Assembly (NCBI GenBank): GCA_038030265.1
Contig: CM075943.1
Location: 22,258,001-22,322,000 of the forward strand
Length of the DNA stretch: 64,000 nt
Source: Corythucha ciliata
Lineage: Eukaryota > Arthropoda > Insecta > Hemiptera > Tingidae
Direction: 5' to 3'
Shown in pieces: positions 24,101-39,100 of the stretch. Numbering within the stretch: position 1 is the stretch's first letter; every line of letters begins with the position of its first letter. The position numbers were made by a program, and so were the translations under genes. The notes below the pieces were generated by a model. The model did no database searches. It had not been told where the DNA came from and saw only the letters and a program-made list of their open reading frames with translations.

Positions 24101-27100
24101 TCAGTCTTGTGATGCAATTGCCGGTTTTGAGGTGAAATCTCGTTTCTTTTTCAGGGAAAACTGACAAAATTAGTTTTACCGTAAAATCTTCAGTATTGTG
24201 GTGAAATCTTCAGTTTCGGCTTGAAAAATGAAATCTTCAGTTTTGTCTTGAAATCGTCAGTTTCCAATGGTATCGCGCGATCGTGTAGTTCGGGGTTATT
24301 AGTTTAGTCGAGGAGAAGAAAGAGGAGGCAAGTCCCCAACGCAGGGATGGCTAGTTGGTTCATCATGCCTCCGCTGGATCAGTGCATGTAAACCGCGTTA
24401 TGGAAGCCCCCTTTAATAAGAATACCGCTAGTTAGGTTAGTCCCCGGAATGGTGGAGCGCCCATCAGAAATGTGAGATGAAACTATTGTAACTTGTTCTT
24501 TCGTTGATTCCTTTACATAACTGGTATAGGAGACCGTGTTGATTGATTGCTTTTCTTTTATTCCTGAAGTAAACCTTATTGACTCGTGTCCTTCGGGGAG
24601 CCACTCGAGCCTGACGCCTCGGAGCTGAATCGCCCCGACAAAATTACCATCGCTGCACTCCATTCAGCTCCATGTATGTCTATTACATTTTTCAACAATT
24701 TGTTTACAGCTGGACTCAAATGGAGGACCCCAAAGAAGTGGAGCACAGGCTGAGTGATGTGTTGCTCATAACCGTGAGCATGTGTTGCTCACCCATCATT
24801 CAGAAAGAATTTAGTGCAAGTCTTTGGACCTCGGCTCTCCTCTCTCTTCTTGAACTGAATCAAACAGACGGCCCCTATTTGACTGTTCTCAAAACGCGAC
24901 TCCTGATTTTGGAATTTCTTCAGAGACTTCTACCATCTCAGACCTCTTCGACTGATGACAAAGAACAGGTAATGCCCCTGACAGGGAACAGGTTCAGCAT
25001 TACGTTTAGAATATGTTTGTCCTGTCAACACCCCCCCCCCCTCGGTTATAGGTGGTTCGAAGGCTGTTCCGCCTCGTTGCAGCTAGTATGTGGTCAGTTC
25101 CACAAGCTCTGGCCGATAGACAAGCGTACGTCAAGGAAATGGAGTTGGACATTCAATTGGAAAGACTTTCCTGCCCAGGTTGTGCAGGTTTTTATATTTT
25201 CATTCACAAATGTTGTGTTTTATGGTATTTTTATCTTAACAGAACAGGCAATAACTACTAACTCTTCTAATAACGAGAATCTCCCTTTAATGGAAGTTGG
25301 ATTTGATCCTGATAAATGTGTTTGCTGCACTGTCGAAGGGAGCAAAACTCTTATTCACGGACAGGGTGGCCGAGGATACGGTCTTGCTAACGTTTCTATT
25401 ACGACGGGTAATTTTGTCGCTTCTTTAGCTTGGTGAATGCTCATATTGATACGCGTTTCCAGGGTGCTATCAATGGAAATTTGTGATCACGAAAGAGCAC
25501 AAGGGCAATGAGGGTACCTGTGTTGGGCTGTCAAAGTGGCCGATATCTGATTACAGTCACAGAACAACGAATGACATGTGGCTGTACCGAGCCTATAGGT
25601 ACGGTTTGCAGGGCGAGGGACTGCGAAAGATCTGTTCATAATAATTTGATTGCAGCGGAAACCTCTACCATGGTGGCGAACAACGTCTGTGTCTCCCTTC
25701 CTACACTCAGGGGGACATTATAACCACCGTTGTCGATAAAGATGCTCGGACTCTAAGTTTCGGGAAAAATGGGGAAGAGCCCATTATTGCATTCCAAGAT
25801 ATTGATCCATCTACTCCTGTCTATCCATGCGTTGTGTTCTACAGCACTAACCCTGGGGAAAAAGTTAGTTATACTTTTAATTCACATTTCCCTTTTTACG
25901 TTGTATTTTTTTCGTAGGTTAAAATTATGGACATGCATATTAATGGAGCTCCGAGGGAGTTACTCGCTGGTGATCCTCAATGTGCCCCTATTCCAGCCGT
26001 ACTAACAGAGGAGTGCATTACGTTAATCAGAAAACTTCACAGTACCGACAACTGGTGTCTACAGGTAAAATGCTTGCGTTCTCTGAATTCAGTCGAAGTA
26101 ATTATTTATCTATTTGCAGATAAACGAATGTATTGTTGAACGACTCAGGTTATGTCAAGATCTTCTACCAGAAAGACATGGGTTACCAACATCAGCTCCT
26201 CAACCAACTACAGTTCTCTTGGAGCCTTGTAATTTGATATTGTGATGCATTTTATGCAACCTGGTGTCTATTTTTTTGTTAAAATGTTTGAATTACCCAC
26301 AGCCAGCGTTGAAGACACGATCAAAAGCCCAGAAAAAAAAGAACTGGACCTTGATCAGCTCTGCAAAGAAGTAATAATATTAACGTTGTTTTTTTGTTTT
26401 TTGTTTGTAAATTGAACCGTATGTTTCGAATTCAGGTCTGGCCCGCGCTAGCCGTTATTGGCAGAGTTGACAGCGGGCTCCGTGTGGGTGGTATTTGCTT
26501 TTTTAAGCAAACGGGCAAGAAGGCCACTATATTGGGGTGTTTGAAACCAGGAATGACGAATGTCATCATCATGTGCCACGACACTTATGAAGTGATGTAA
26601 ACATGAAAAACAAAATCACGTATTGAAAAGGGATGAGGAGTCTAGTTTTTCTCTGTTTAGCGATAGCCCCATATCTTGGCTGGAGCCTTGCGAAGAAGTC
26701 CCATTCGATGTGAACCGTCTATCAGTTATAACTTCCGAAATTTGGATGAATATTGCTCGCCTCAGTGGCTTTACTGACGAAGTATGCATGTTCTAGTAAA
26801 CGGCGGTTTATTGCATTAATCGGAAACGTTATTTAACAGTTCGAGTTCCCAGAATACCACTTGACACCGGAGGAGGAGAGTATTCTAGCCACATCATCGG
26901 TAACAGAATCCGACTCAGTGTCTCAGAAACCATCTTCATTTTCGAAATCGGTGGAGTCCCTATCCAATCAAATGGTTACGAATATTATTGGTGAAATAAC
27001 ACGAAGGGGTAGTTTCGAACATAACCCACAATCCGCTGAAGACATCGCCGCTCAGGCCAAGGCGCTTGATGCAGCTACTTCTGCCAAGTAAACATTCGAC

Positions 27101-30100
27101 CCTCTTTATCCGTGGCCTGTGACCTTACAGTTTCGTGTTTTCGACAGATGGAACGTGAATAGCAAACTTTTGCACTGTGAAGGTAACACACTGCGTTTGG
27201 CAATCATTCAGCTGGGGGCAATCAAGACTTTGGCTTGTCTACTGTCTTGTAATAAATACACCGAGATCCTCGTCAGTTTCCCAGTCCCACAAGATGCCGT
27301 AATTTGCAATAGATCCATTAATTATTTTTTAGAGCTTTCTCATTGATTTTGGTCATTTGACAGAAAAAAGATGATTCGAAAAAAGAGGAAGCCATTGACG
27401 ACGAATGTTTGAAAGACACCCTTCGTTACGTGCTAGGGTAGGTCAGTTACATAATAATTTTTTTTTCTTCCTAACCTCGCCCTACTCTTCTTTTTTTCTC
27501 CTTCGTTTAGCTGTTTTGTTGAACGTGCCACTCAGAAGTTCACTCAGTCCTGGCTAACGAATGTGAAGGATTTGGAAAGGGCAATCAGTGTTATTCACAA
27601 CAGTCACATAAAAGTGCAGGCTGAGCATCAACACAGGATATCCCAACTAGAGGCAAGAGTGAGAGCTTTCGGACAAACTCATCGTTTCACGCAAAGTAGC
27701 TTCACTTCGGAATCGATTAAGGTTACATCCTTGGTTTCAAAACCAGTTGCTTGAAGTATAATTTAATTTGAATTTTCAGAACGCCGTGCACAATGCCCCT
27801 TCGACTTCCAATTACTCGCGATCACTTACCTGGCGAGAAATGGATTTGGCCCGGCTATCTTCAACGTCATATATGAGAATGTCGCGGTCGTCTATGGGCC
27901 ACAGGCCATCTCTTCCTGACTACTTGACATGGCCCACTGCCCCATCGACGTCTGCCGTTCGCTCACCGTCGCCTTCCCAATTTCCAATAGCCACTCCTCT
28001 TTTAGAAATGGGATTTTCAATGGGGCACATTCAGAGGGCCATTAACGCAACTGGTAGTCACCAATTAGATGAGCTCGTATACAAAACCAATCTCACTCAA
28101 TTTTTCTTATTCTGATTCAAGGAAACACCGGTGAGCTTGCTGCGGCGTCAATTAATCAGTTGGCGACTTGGATGCTTGAACATCCTTACATTGACTCAAC
28201 CGAAGTTCTCCCGGTTGAACCGAGAATGGCGCGTGATGAGCCTGCGGGTGCTGGACCACTTCGAACTGTAGAAATAGGGAGTTCATATTCACTTGCTGAA
28301 AGCCAGAGTGTAACTGTGATACCAAGCCCCCAAGTTAGACGAAACTTGTTTCCAAAGAGAAGACCGGTGTCGGATATCAGGAACTACATGGCTGAGCGAT
28401 TGAGTAATTGTCCCAAATAATGTTATCTTAGGTTGTTGGAACCAATTTATTAACGGATACCCCCTCTCTTATTAATTTAGCTTGTCCGGAAAGGTGCAGA
28501 GAGAGGGAACACGTTCGAGGTGAAGCTCAACCGCTATGTTCTCAGAGCACCCAAACTCTGCTCGACATATCTCAAGCTGTTAACGCGTCGTCTTCCTCTA
28601 TAATCTCTGTGAGCCTCCCTCTCTAATAGCTGTGGTCAATCCCAATTAATAATGTTTCCATGCTAATTGCTTCTTGTCTACCTAGGTACCATCTGCAACA
28701 GGAAGCCAGTGCGCTCTGTGTAAGAGAAGTTACGCTCAGCTCGCTAATCACCTTCTGTCGGTCCACCCTGGATGTGGCATGGCATGGCAACCGAGCGTCT
28801 GTGGTCAAGTTTGCGGTGAGCTCAAGAAGTTTTCACTTATTCGTGTCATTTTTGGTGATAGATTTGCGTAGTTCAAGCTCTCTCAGTTCAACCACCGGGT
28901 CAAAATCCCTCCACACCTCTCCAAGCCTGCCAAGGTTGCCCAAGGTGCTCCGTAAAAGAAACCACGGGTTTGGGGTCGACCACGTAGCGGAAAAACTGTG
29001 CCGCCTTGTGGATCCCAAGGTCCACTGCAGACCACCGCCGGTCAGGGCACCCTGATAGCTCTTTATAGCATTCATTATTTGCTCCATCTCTCAACCTTGA
29101 AACCGTCAATACGGTGACTCATCAGTTGAATCCCCCCGTCCACACACACTGACGCCCCAGTTCCTTGAGACGCCCACACATTCCGATAGTGCACTGGTAG
29201 AGTTTGACAGAGCAGACATATGAGGTACCAACCCATGGGCATAGTCAGAGAGGCATAGTCAGGGTGGGCAGTTGCTCTTCCAGGACTGGACTGGTAGGGG
29301 TGCAGCGCTGTTCACCCCTAAATACCATCAAAAAGTAAAAATCCTTCAGGGTCGCCATAATTTTTTCAAAATTTTCTGAGGTCCACTGAACAATTTTCTG
29401 GACTTCTTTGCTCCCTTAAAAACCTTTTTCGCGGGTCTGGCTTAAAAATAAAAATCAATTTCACGGCTTTTTGTTGCTAGAAATGCGATTTCACAGGGAT
29501 TGCCTTATTGAAAAACCACTTCGGTGGTTTTTGCAAAAATCCATTTCGCAGGTTTGGTTCCTGAAAAACCAATTAATCGGATTTCACGTTTTTTAAAAAA
29601 ATCGTTGATTTCGCCCACAAAAAAACAATTTTGTGGACTTCGGTAAAAACCAATTTTCGAGGATCTGGCTCATTAAAAAATCGTTTTAGCGGTTCTGGCT
29701 CACTAAAAAACTATTTTCGCGGGACTTAATAACAAGAAGATAAAGTTCGTGGATTTTGGGGGCTAAAGAACTAGTTGTTGGGGTTGCCTAATTTAAAAAC
29801 GAATTTCGCAGATTTTGCACTCTAAAATGTCATTTTCGTGGCTTCAACTCACTAAAAAGCCAATTTCGCGGGTTTAGCTTACAAGGAAATGGAGTTCGCG
29901 GATTTTGGCTCGCTGAAAACTCAATATCATTAGATTGGTATAGAGATACGTTTCACAGATTGGGCTCACTGCATACAAATTTTTTAAAAAATATTTAGCT
30001 CCCAACATCACGAGTACATAATTGTCTTTTTCAAAAAAATAATTTCACGGGTTTTTGCTCGCTGGAAACCCAACTTTATATTGGTGGTGCAGCTTAATCG

Positions 30101-33084
30101 TTGGATAAAAATGGTCAGTTTATGGACCGAAAATCCGGAATGCATGGCTACAATGTCAGTTTTCCAGTAGAGATGTTAATAGCGACCCTTAGTTCGGTGA
30201 AAATTCAGTTTCGGATGGGGATGAATTGACTATTTATAGTGCCAAGATCTCCGAATGTTTCTGCCGAGTAACTATTATATACAGGGTGTTCCAGGAGGAA
30301 ACGTCAATACTTGCACATTTTGTACTACTAAGTAGGGCGAACCAAAATGACTATATGGACATAGGATCGGAATCGCTTTGTTTCAGAGTTACAGGGAATT
30401 TAGTGTTTTTTAAGCGAAATCACCCCTTTTGAACAAAAAACGGTCTTAACGCACTAACCGTTCAGCATAGAACAAAATTAACTACATTTCTGAAAAGAAC
30501 ACAAAATTTAGCATTGGAAAAATCAGGAGTAGCATGTTAAAATCGTCTTTATGTACGTTTAGTTATTTTTAGAAAAATCGAAATTGCGTTGAATTTTCGT
30601 GTTTCTTTCAGAGGCGAATTTCGCTCAATCTTCAGTTGGTCGGGCGTTGACCAATTATTGTAAAAACATGCCCATTATGTTAGCTTTCAATTGACGTAAG
30701 AAAATTGAAAATCGGTTGGATTTGTACTGAGATATGACACGAAAGGTTTGGAAAAACAGTGCAAAATTGTCAAAATAAGCCATATTGCAGCTGCCAGGTA
30801 AAATCCCCAAAAATTGTTTTCGACGTCAAAATAACCCCATAATTCAAAGGAACAAATTATTTAAGAAAAATTAATGCACCATATCCATCATCATCATCCC
30901 CTACCACTTTCACTAGTAAATACTCGTTTAATTAGTTTTTCAGGTATCCTTCCGTAAATTATTTTAGTTCAAAATTTATTTTTCAGGTACAAATCATATC
31001 ATGCGCGTGAATCACTGCAATTATCATACAAAAACGTCTGAAAAATAGCACCAGGCGAAAACTAGATGGAATCAGACCAGTTAATTTGTTTAATAATTGA
31101 TTATTTGCTAGTGAAAGTGGTGGGGAGATGATGATGATGGATATGGTGCACTGATTTTTCTTAAAATATTTGGTTCTTTGAATTATGGGGCTATTTCGAC
31201 GTTGGAAACAATTTTTGGGGGATTTTACCTGGCAGCTGCAATATGGCTTATTTTTACGATTTTGCACTGTTTTTCCGAACCTTTCGTGTCAAATCTCAGT
31301 AAAAATTCAACCCGTTTTCAATTTTTTTACGTCAATTGAAAGCTCACATAATGGGCATGTTTTTACAGTAATTGGTCAATGCTCGACCAACTGAAGATTG
31401 AGCGAAATTCGCCTCTGAAAGAAACACGAAAATTCAACGTAACACTTTTTCGATTTTCCCAAAAATAACTAAACGTACATAAAGACGATTTTAACATGCT
31501 ACTCCTGATTTTTCCAATGCTAAATTTTGTGCCCTTTTCAGAAATGTAGTTTATTTTGTTCTATGTTGAACGGTTAGTCCGTTAAGACCGCTTTTTGTGG
31601 AAAAGAGATGATTCGGCTAAAAAAACACTAATTTCCCTGTAACTCTGAAACAAAGCGTTTCCGACCCTATGTCCATTTTCGAACTCTTGGATGGAAATTC
31701 GTTCCCAAGCCAAGGCGAGAACGGTCAACTTGGCCAGAGATACGATTTTTTGTGTGATTTCAGTTGAAATTCTGATTTTTTTGCAGAAACTCGCCATACT
31801 GAAATTAAGATTAAGGGTGAAAGCTAGTCTTTAATTTAACCAGTGGACTTAAAAATGAAAAAACGCTAGTCCATAGCTAAAAGCGAAACAACTAGAATCA
31901 ACTGGTGATTTTTAGTGATTTTTTGACCATTTGGAAGATGATGCTGGAAGATGGTGCTGGTAGATAATGCTGGTGTATGGTGCTAAATAGTGCAATCGAG
32001 CTGTCTTTCTGCAACTTTTGACATCCACCCTGTATAATACGAGCAGTCAAGAGCAGACTCAACCGACCCCTTCCCTACAACAACTACAAGCCAAGGGAGT
32101 AAGAGATATTCATGCAAGGTGGGGTTGGAAGAATCCTACGCCCCGTCGAGGTCCTCAATCATTTCATTACATTCACTAGTCATTTAGGTTCGCCCTACTT
32201 AGTAGAACAACATGTGCAAGTATTGACGTTTCCTCCTGGAACACCCTGTATTATCTTATCCAGTGAAGCGGCCCACCAATAAATCACGAAATTAGTCGTT
32301 TGAAGAGCCAAACAGGGAAAGTGTTTTTTTGGAGAGTCAAACCTGTGAAATTGGTTTTTTGGGCGATCAAAATCTGCAATATTGATTTTATGAAAGAATA
32401 AAACGGTTTTTTGAAGAGAAAAAGCCGCGAAATTGATTTTAGAGTGACGAAATACCTCAAATTTGGTTTCTGAAAGAGCCAGGCCCAACAAAATTGGTTT
32501 TTGATTACCTAACCGCCCCCCCCCCCATATTAAAAAGCTAAACACCCGAAACTTGTATTTTCATCGACTAAACCCAAGAAACTGGGGTTTTCGTCACTTA
32601 ACTCCTCGGGATCGTTTTTTCCAGTGGCTTTATCTCGTGAAATTGGTGTTTGAGTGGGCCAATTGACCCGCGCGAAGAAAGATGGATACTGGTTTTATTC
32701 AGTGCCTATAATTTTGCAAGAATGGTTTTCCCGAACTGGCAAAATTGTTTTTTTTGGTAATCCAAGCTCACGAATTTTGTGTTTTAGGAGTCAAACCCGC
32801 TAGATTGGCATCTATAAAGCAGCGGGATGTAAACCCCACGAAGTTGGGGTTTTCAAGAGCCAAACCCGTGAAATTGATTCTATTCCGAGCCAACCCGTGA
32901 TAATGGTTTTTTTAAAGAGCCGAACTCGCGAAATTAGTTTTTTGAAGAGTGAAACACGCGAAATTGTTTCATTTTAATTCACGAAACCCTGCGAGAATAA
33001 TTTTTGTTCAAAAGTACACCGAAATTGATCTTTTGTAGAGCTGAACCCGTAAAAATTGGTGTTTTGATTAAGCCAAGCTTACCA

Positions 33085-33115
<31 letters not shown>

Positions 33116-36100
33116 GACAAACCCGCAAGTTTTTCAACGACTAAGCCCCGCGAAATTGGTTGTTTGAATAGCCATACCCGCAATATCGGTTCTATTCAGA
33201 GCATTCTTCTTGGCTGCATTACAGCAAATTTAGCCTAATTTAGGCCACAGTGTAGCGGCCATCAGCCGATGCCCGTTGGCGTCGATTTTAAGTTAATTTG
33301 ATATTTTTGTTTTCTAATCGGATGAATAAAAAATCAGTCAGTTCTAAAAAGTTTATAAAGGGCTTTTTTGTCTGAATCCTATTTAGTTCAGTAAAACAGC
33401 TATAATTGACCGCTAAATACTGATTTTTGTCCCTACCAATAAACATGCCCTACGCCATGAGAGGGGGAGGGGGGCAACCCCTAGCTTCGGTATGATTTTC
33501 TTATTCGTTGTGATACAATCTCTCAATGCGGGATTATTCTTAGCTTTGATATCTTTTATTTATTTGTATAGGTAGCCAATACGTACTGTGCAACGAGTGT
33601 TTGGACCTGTACAATGGTCGAAGGAATGAGAGGCAGAGCTCGCTCACTTCGACAGTACCTGATCTCATGGCTGATGTACAGCCAGTCAAGGGTATGTGAA
33701 GCGGTGACATTAATTCCCCCTGGACCATCTTGATTTCAACTCGTTTAACTTTGTTTTTAGAATCTTCTCCCGATTGTTTCGACAATACGCTAGATCTTAG
33801 TAAGCTTGAAGCTCTTTACGGAAAATTCACCGATCGAAATGCCAACAATTCGCCAGATCCGGTTCCGTTTAATCGTCCTGATCCTCTAGGCTCTTGCTTC
33901 ATCGAAAGTGTCTCGGCTCCAGTTAAAATTAACTCGCCTTGTTTGTAGCTCATCATTTCATTTCACGTCAACGAATTTTACATTAGTTTTTTTTTCTTAC
34001 TGCAGCTTTCCCCGGCCAAAATGTTCTCACGGACTATCCACTTGGAGAACAAGCTGCACATTTGTCGTCTAGTCGTGACAGGTCCAAGTCGGTCAGAAAA
34101 GTAACGAAAGCGTTGCAAATTGCTCTGGCGCGTTCCGTGGTTATGAATGCGATCGCTCAGTTAATAACGAGGTAGAACTCCGTTTGAGTTTCACTTCCAC
34201 ATTCTTTTCGAGCTTTTTCGGACGACTAATTTTGTTCTGATACTGTCAACAGTGGGCCAAATAATGATTTATCATTAGCTTTGTCTTCAGTTGGTTTAAG
34301 CGACATAAGAAATGTCATTAGACTGATGACTCTAATGGCGGATGCCGAGTCAAATGCGTTGGAAAATCTGAGTAACGCTATTGCTTCAATAATAGCCAAT
34401 GATCAAAGTGCTAGCAAACAAATTATTTATCTTTGTGCCCAGGTAAGATTGAGCTGACTTGTCTTTTTATTATAAAGTTCTATAGTTCCGACTGTTTTTT
34501 GGTCAACCTCAGGAGCTTTTAACATTAGCTATGACCAATGAAGATTCTTCCACTCCAATGGAGAGTGGCCTGGCCGTCACTAAATCATTAGTCGAAATGC
34601 TGACTTCCAGGAAATGTTCACTGTTTACCGGTATTTATTTTTCTAGGATATCAGTACATTGATTTTTTGAAAATTCCACCTAAGGCTACGGTTACTATGC
34701 ATGCGATTTCTGACGAAAATGTCTTCTGACGAGATCTGACGAATTCGCTTAAACAAACAAACGTCTTCTTTTCAATGAAAGTGGTTACTATGGGAGAGAA
34801 ATCCTCGTCAGAATACATACGGGGGACAAACTCGTCAGAACAAATTTTCGTCAGAAATCGCATGCATAGTAACGGAAGCCTAACTCAGTTATTTGAACAG
34901 AATATTTATTTCGTTTACCCTGTCTCACAGTACAATAACTGAGAAAAATGCTTAATGATGGAATGGGAACATGTTGTTACGACTCATTCTTCACCTATGA
35001 TTGTTACAGACGACGAGAAAATCCCCGGCAGCCCAATCGACTCTAAATCGTTCAGCCCGCTTCTCTTGGCCAATGCATTGGCCGCATGTGTCCTTTCAAA
35101 TTCTCTGGCATCACACCACAGACAGTGGGCTCTCAAGCAACTAGTGAGACATTGGCAATTTTGCGAGTTATAACTTAATCCTTCAATAAATACAAGAGGC
35201 AACTCTATTTGTCTTAGGTCACTTGCTTGGCGATGAGAAGCGTTGTGATGCCTAATCATATCCTTGAAACTCTCAACATGGCCGATTTGGGCGGAACACT
35301 ACCACGTAGTCCAGTATTCGTTGGCCAAGGGCACGATAATAGGGTTGCTTGTCTTACTTGGCATCCAGTATTGCCTCATTTGACGTCATGGTTATTATAT
35401 TGTGCTAAAGATAATCTTATTCGTTCATTTATTTATTTGTAAGTATCTTCTTTTACAGTGGTTACGACAGCACCGTGAGACTGTGGTGCCCTGAATCGGG
35501 TGCCGTGGAGCAAACGCTCGTGTACCGGAAATCTCTGAACGTCTATGGAAGCGACGTTCTCGGTGAATCCATATCGCACCTTTGTTGGTCACCAAGTGGG
35601 AGGTATCTCGCTGCTTCTTTGGGAAATTCCCTGAATATCTGGCAGTTTACAGGTTTATTTCATTGTTTCATTTTTTAATATTTGTTAGACTTTATCTAAT
35701 TTTTAACCTATCAGGCGAAGGAAAAGCAGTGGGAGAAGGATTTGTGGATAGCGATATAGATTGGGTAACTTCTCTTTGCTGGCCTAAAGTAAGCAATGAC
35801 AAGTCAGAAGACCACGAGCCACTTCTCGTCGGTTGCATCAACGGATCCGTGTACATGATGTCTGTCAAGCCCTGTTCTTTTGTGAAGAAAGAGTTGATTC
35901 ACTGCTCGCATCCAAATGGTGAGTATCTATTGTGTTCTCTCTTTCATTAGTTCTTGCTTTGTATCTCTTCTTTTTTTCACTTCGCAGCGTCTGTAGTGGA
36001 CATTGTTTGGCAAATAAAAGACAAGAACTTTGCTGTCGCATTTTCTGACGGTGCTATTCATATCGGTAGTGAACATAACATTTGTAACGAGTGTACCCTT

Positions 36101-39100
36101 CACTCACAATACGTAAGTATTCCTGACCTAGACCTGCAGTAGACCTGAATCCAAGTTTCGTGAGTCTCACGTTCCTACTCAGAGTTTGTCCCAAGAATTC
36201 TCTTGCAATATCTGCTTGTACGAATGGCTCCAGTCAAGTCAAACATCCGGTTTGGTTGTTTTCCCATTTCAGCACGTTTTCCCATTTTCTTCTGTACTGC
36301 GTCGTACCTCGTTCCCCGCCCCTCTCCGATAAAGGAAAAGTGTCCCACTGAAATTTACACACAGCTTTTCCATCGCTCCCAATGAAGTTACATTCATTGT
36401 AACTTACAGAAAACTTTATTCTACAGACAGCCGAAAATTCCATACAATGGAACTTGAGTGGTGAGTGGTTGGCTGTTTGTGGAATACCATCAGGCAGCAC
36501 TTGCTCGATTTTTGAACGCTCAGAATTTGAATGGAAGTCCATTTTCGCATTGCATCACGACCATGACCCCTCTTGCATTACGTGGTCGCCAGTAGAAGGT
36601 AAAAAAAAAAAACTACGCAAGAGGTTTCGTCTGATCGAAATAAAAATCCGTATAAAAACATTTTAGCCAAAGGGAATATTCCCCATTTGCTCTGCGTGGG
36701 AACCGTGATGGGAATGATATACGTTTGGCTGTTGCCGAAGATTAAATCACCTCCTCTCGAGCCGTTACTATTGCACACATTGCAGGGTCACCTGTACAAT
36801 CCTACGACCATTTTGGCTGTGGATCCCGAAGGAATTTACCTTGCGTCAGGTAATATAACTGGTTTTTTTTTGGAACAGGGCCGGATAGGTATAAATTATT
36901 GAATCGGCTATACAGGCTGCGCGAAAGGAGGAGTTCTCAATATTTGGTCAATTCTTGACGGTTGTGTGTTGGAAACACACAATGCTGGTGGTGGCGTTCA
37001 TTCTCTTACGTGGATGGGAAAGTTTGGCCTCGCAGTTGCTTTTGCCCGATCAAAGGTGAGCCTTTTTTTTCTTCTCTCACTGTAACGGACACAAAATTTA
37101 TTGGAGCGTCTTCAGGAGTAGTTTGCAAGTTTGGCCTGCATAATCAGAATAGTACTGACCTTTCTCCTTTTTCTCGAATAATTCAAATTGATCACCCCCC
37201 CCCCTCCCCCAGTAACAGTAATTCGTGCACAGTGGCGGACCAAGAGTGTTTGGCACATAGGGCCACTGAGTGCCCCCACGCCTAGATCAAAGGATGGCTA
37301 CGTCTCTGGTCAGCAGCGCAAAATTTGGTTTTTGATGAGCCAAGCCCGAAATATTTCGTTTTCTTAGCTAGCCAGCCCCGTGACATAGCGCTTAAACGAG
37401 CAAACTTCGCTAAATTTCAATTTTGCTAATTCAATGTGAACTAATCCTTCTAAATTGTTTTGAATGGCCAAACCTATAAAATTGCGGGTCAGCTCCGTAA
37501 AATTTGGAACTTGCATGAATCTCAGATAGGGGAAAAAAGCATACGGGCGATTTCACCCGTGAACTGAAGGATAACAACGGAAGTTGGAACCCGATTGGTG
37601 CGTTTTAAGATTTTTAAAACAGGTTCAAAGTTCTTCAGAAGGGAATGGATGGTGCGAAGGGAAATGACGTCAATACTTACTTGTGAAGCATTTGAGGGAA
37701 CTCTAAAATTTTTTGTTTTCAAATAACACGAAAAATTTTCCCCCAGTAAACGCGTCTAACCCCCTCTTCCCCGCATCATCCATTTCAATAAATAAGTTTT
37801 GACGTTATCGAAACCCCACACAAAATTTTTAAAAATTCGCTAAAAAAGCATCCTTGATTGATTTCAAATTTTAATATGAGCAATAGACTTGTGGAAGAGC
37901 CCTCTTTTAAGAAACACCAACTTTTGAAAAATGTGTAAGTTCCCCATTGGTCTACAAATGACGTAACACAACGAATTAGCTCTTCAATTGATCATCAGCG
38001 TGAAATTACAAATTTGTAGCTGCAAAAACCACGAAATTGCTATTTAGGAGCAAACCTGTTTCGCGGAACTCGTTTCAAGTCAGCCAGTTCCGGGAAATTC
38101 CATTTTTGATGAGGCCGGACGCACCCAATTGGTTTTTGAATGGCCCAACGGTGCAACTTTTAGTGCATTTCATTCTGAAAATGCACTAGTGGTCTCGTCG
38201 TGATGGTGGCAAACATGGGTCATGTCATGTTTTTTTCACGTTTCAGAACCTCTAGAACACGAATTCAGTGGTCTCCAGATTATATACATATATTTATTTA
38301 TCATATGTATATATGTATAAGCTTATGGCAGTTTTCTTGTTAGCACGATAACTCTCGAAGAAATCAATTTAGCGGAACGCGCTTTGGCACAAAAATCAGT
38401 AGTCATAAGACCCCGGTCGTTATTGCATTTGGGCCAAATCGGTCAAGGTGGAGGGGGGAAAATAGGGGTTGAAATGGTCAAAAAATCACTACAATTCACC
38501 AGTTGATTCTAGATGCATCATATTCGGTACGTATACTCCATGTTAGAGTAGTCTTTGATTCCCATTTTAATTTTTCGAAAAAGTCATGGTGGTGGGGGTG
38601 GTCGGTCCTCCCGGTGTGGAAGTGTAAAAATATCGTTGAACTTCACTAGTTCATCTTTGCGCTCTAAAATTCGACTCAATAATTTAATGTAACAAAAGCC
38701 CTGGATTCCATTGAGATTTATCGAAAACTTTGATGGGGGGGGGGGGTGAAATGGGGATGAAATTTCAAAAAAATCGCTTAAATTCACCCCCTTGGAAAAC
38801 TACCTAAATTTTTCGACACTTTTGAAGAGAGGGTTGTGAATATAGAGGAAGAAGTTCGGCTTAATGAAACAAATTATGGTATCCAAATTATTACTTCTGG
38901 GACGGCTTAGGGTATCCGTATACAGAATGAAATGCACTCTTTCCGACCGCCAGCTGCCGGAGCGAAATTTTTTTTTGGTTGAGCCCATCCCGCAAAACTA
39001 GTTTCGAGTGGGCAAAACCAGCGACATATTGTTTTTGAAAAGGATCAGACCCCGTGAAATTGTTTATTGTATGGGTCAAAAGAGCAAAACTTTGTACTCG

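Noticed and set aside
24379..24663. 94-codon minus-strand open frame in intron 26
   Set aside because: No recognisable family and no supporting splice or promoter context; kept only as a note.
24672..25436. 254-codon plus-strand open frame around exons 27-29
   Set aside because: It contains exon 27 in frame but then reads through introns 27 and 28, past the donors and acceptors that join in the HERC1 frame. It is not a separate gene.
29330..33230. TTTCGCGG blocks as clustered E2F sites
   Set aside because: They occur as part of a degenerate repeat unit found in many places without regard to promoters, so the resemblance is probably incidental.
36113..36426. Additional HERC1 exon in intron 54
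   Set aside because: The flanking exons already join with conserved WD40 spacing and matching phase, so no extra exon is needed.
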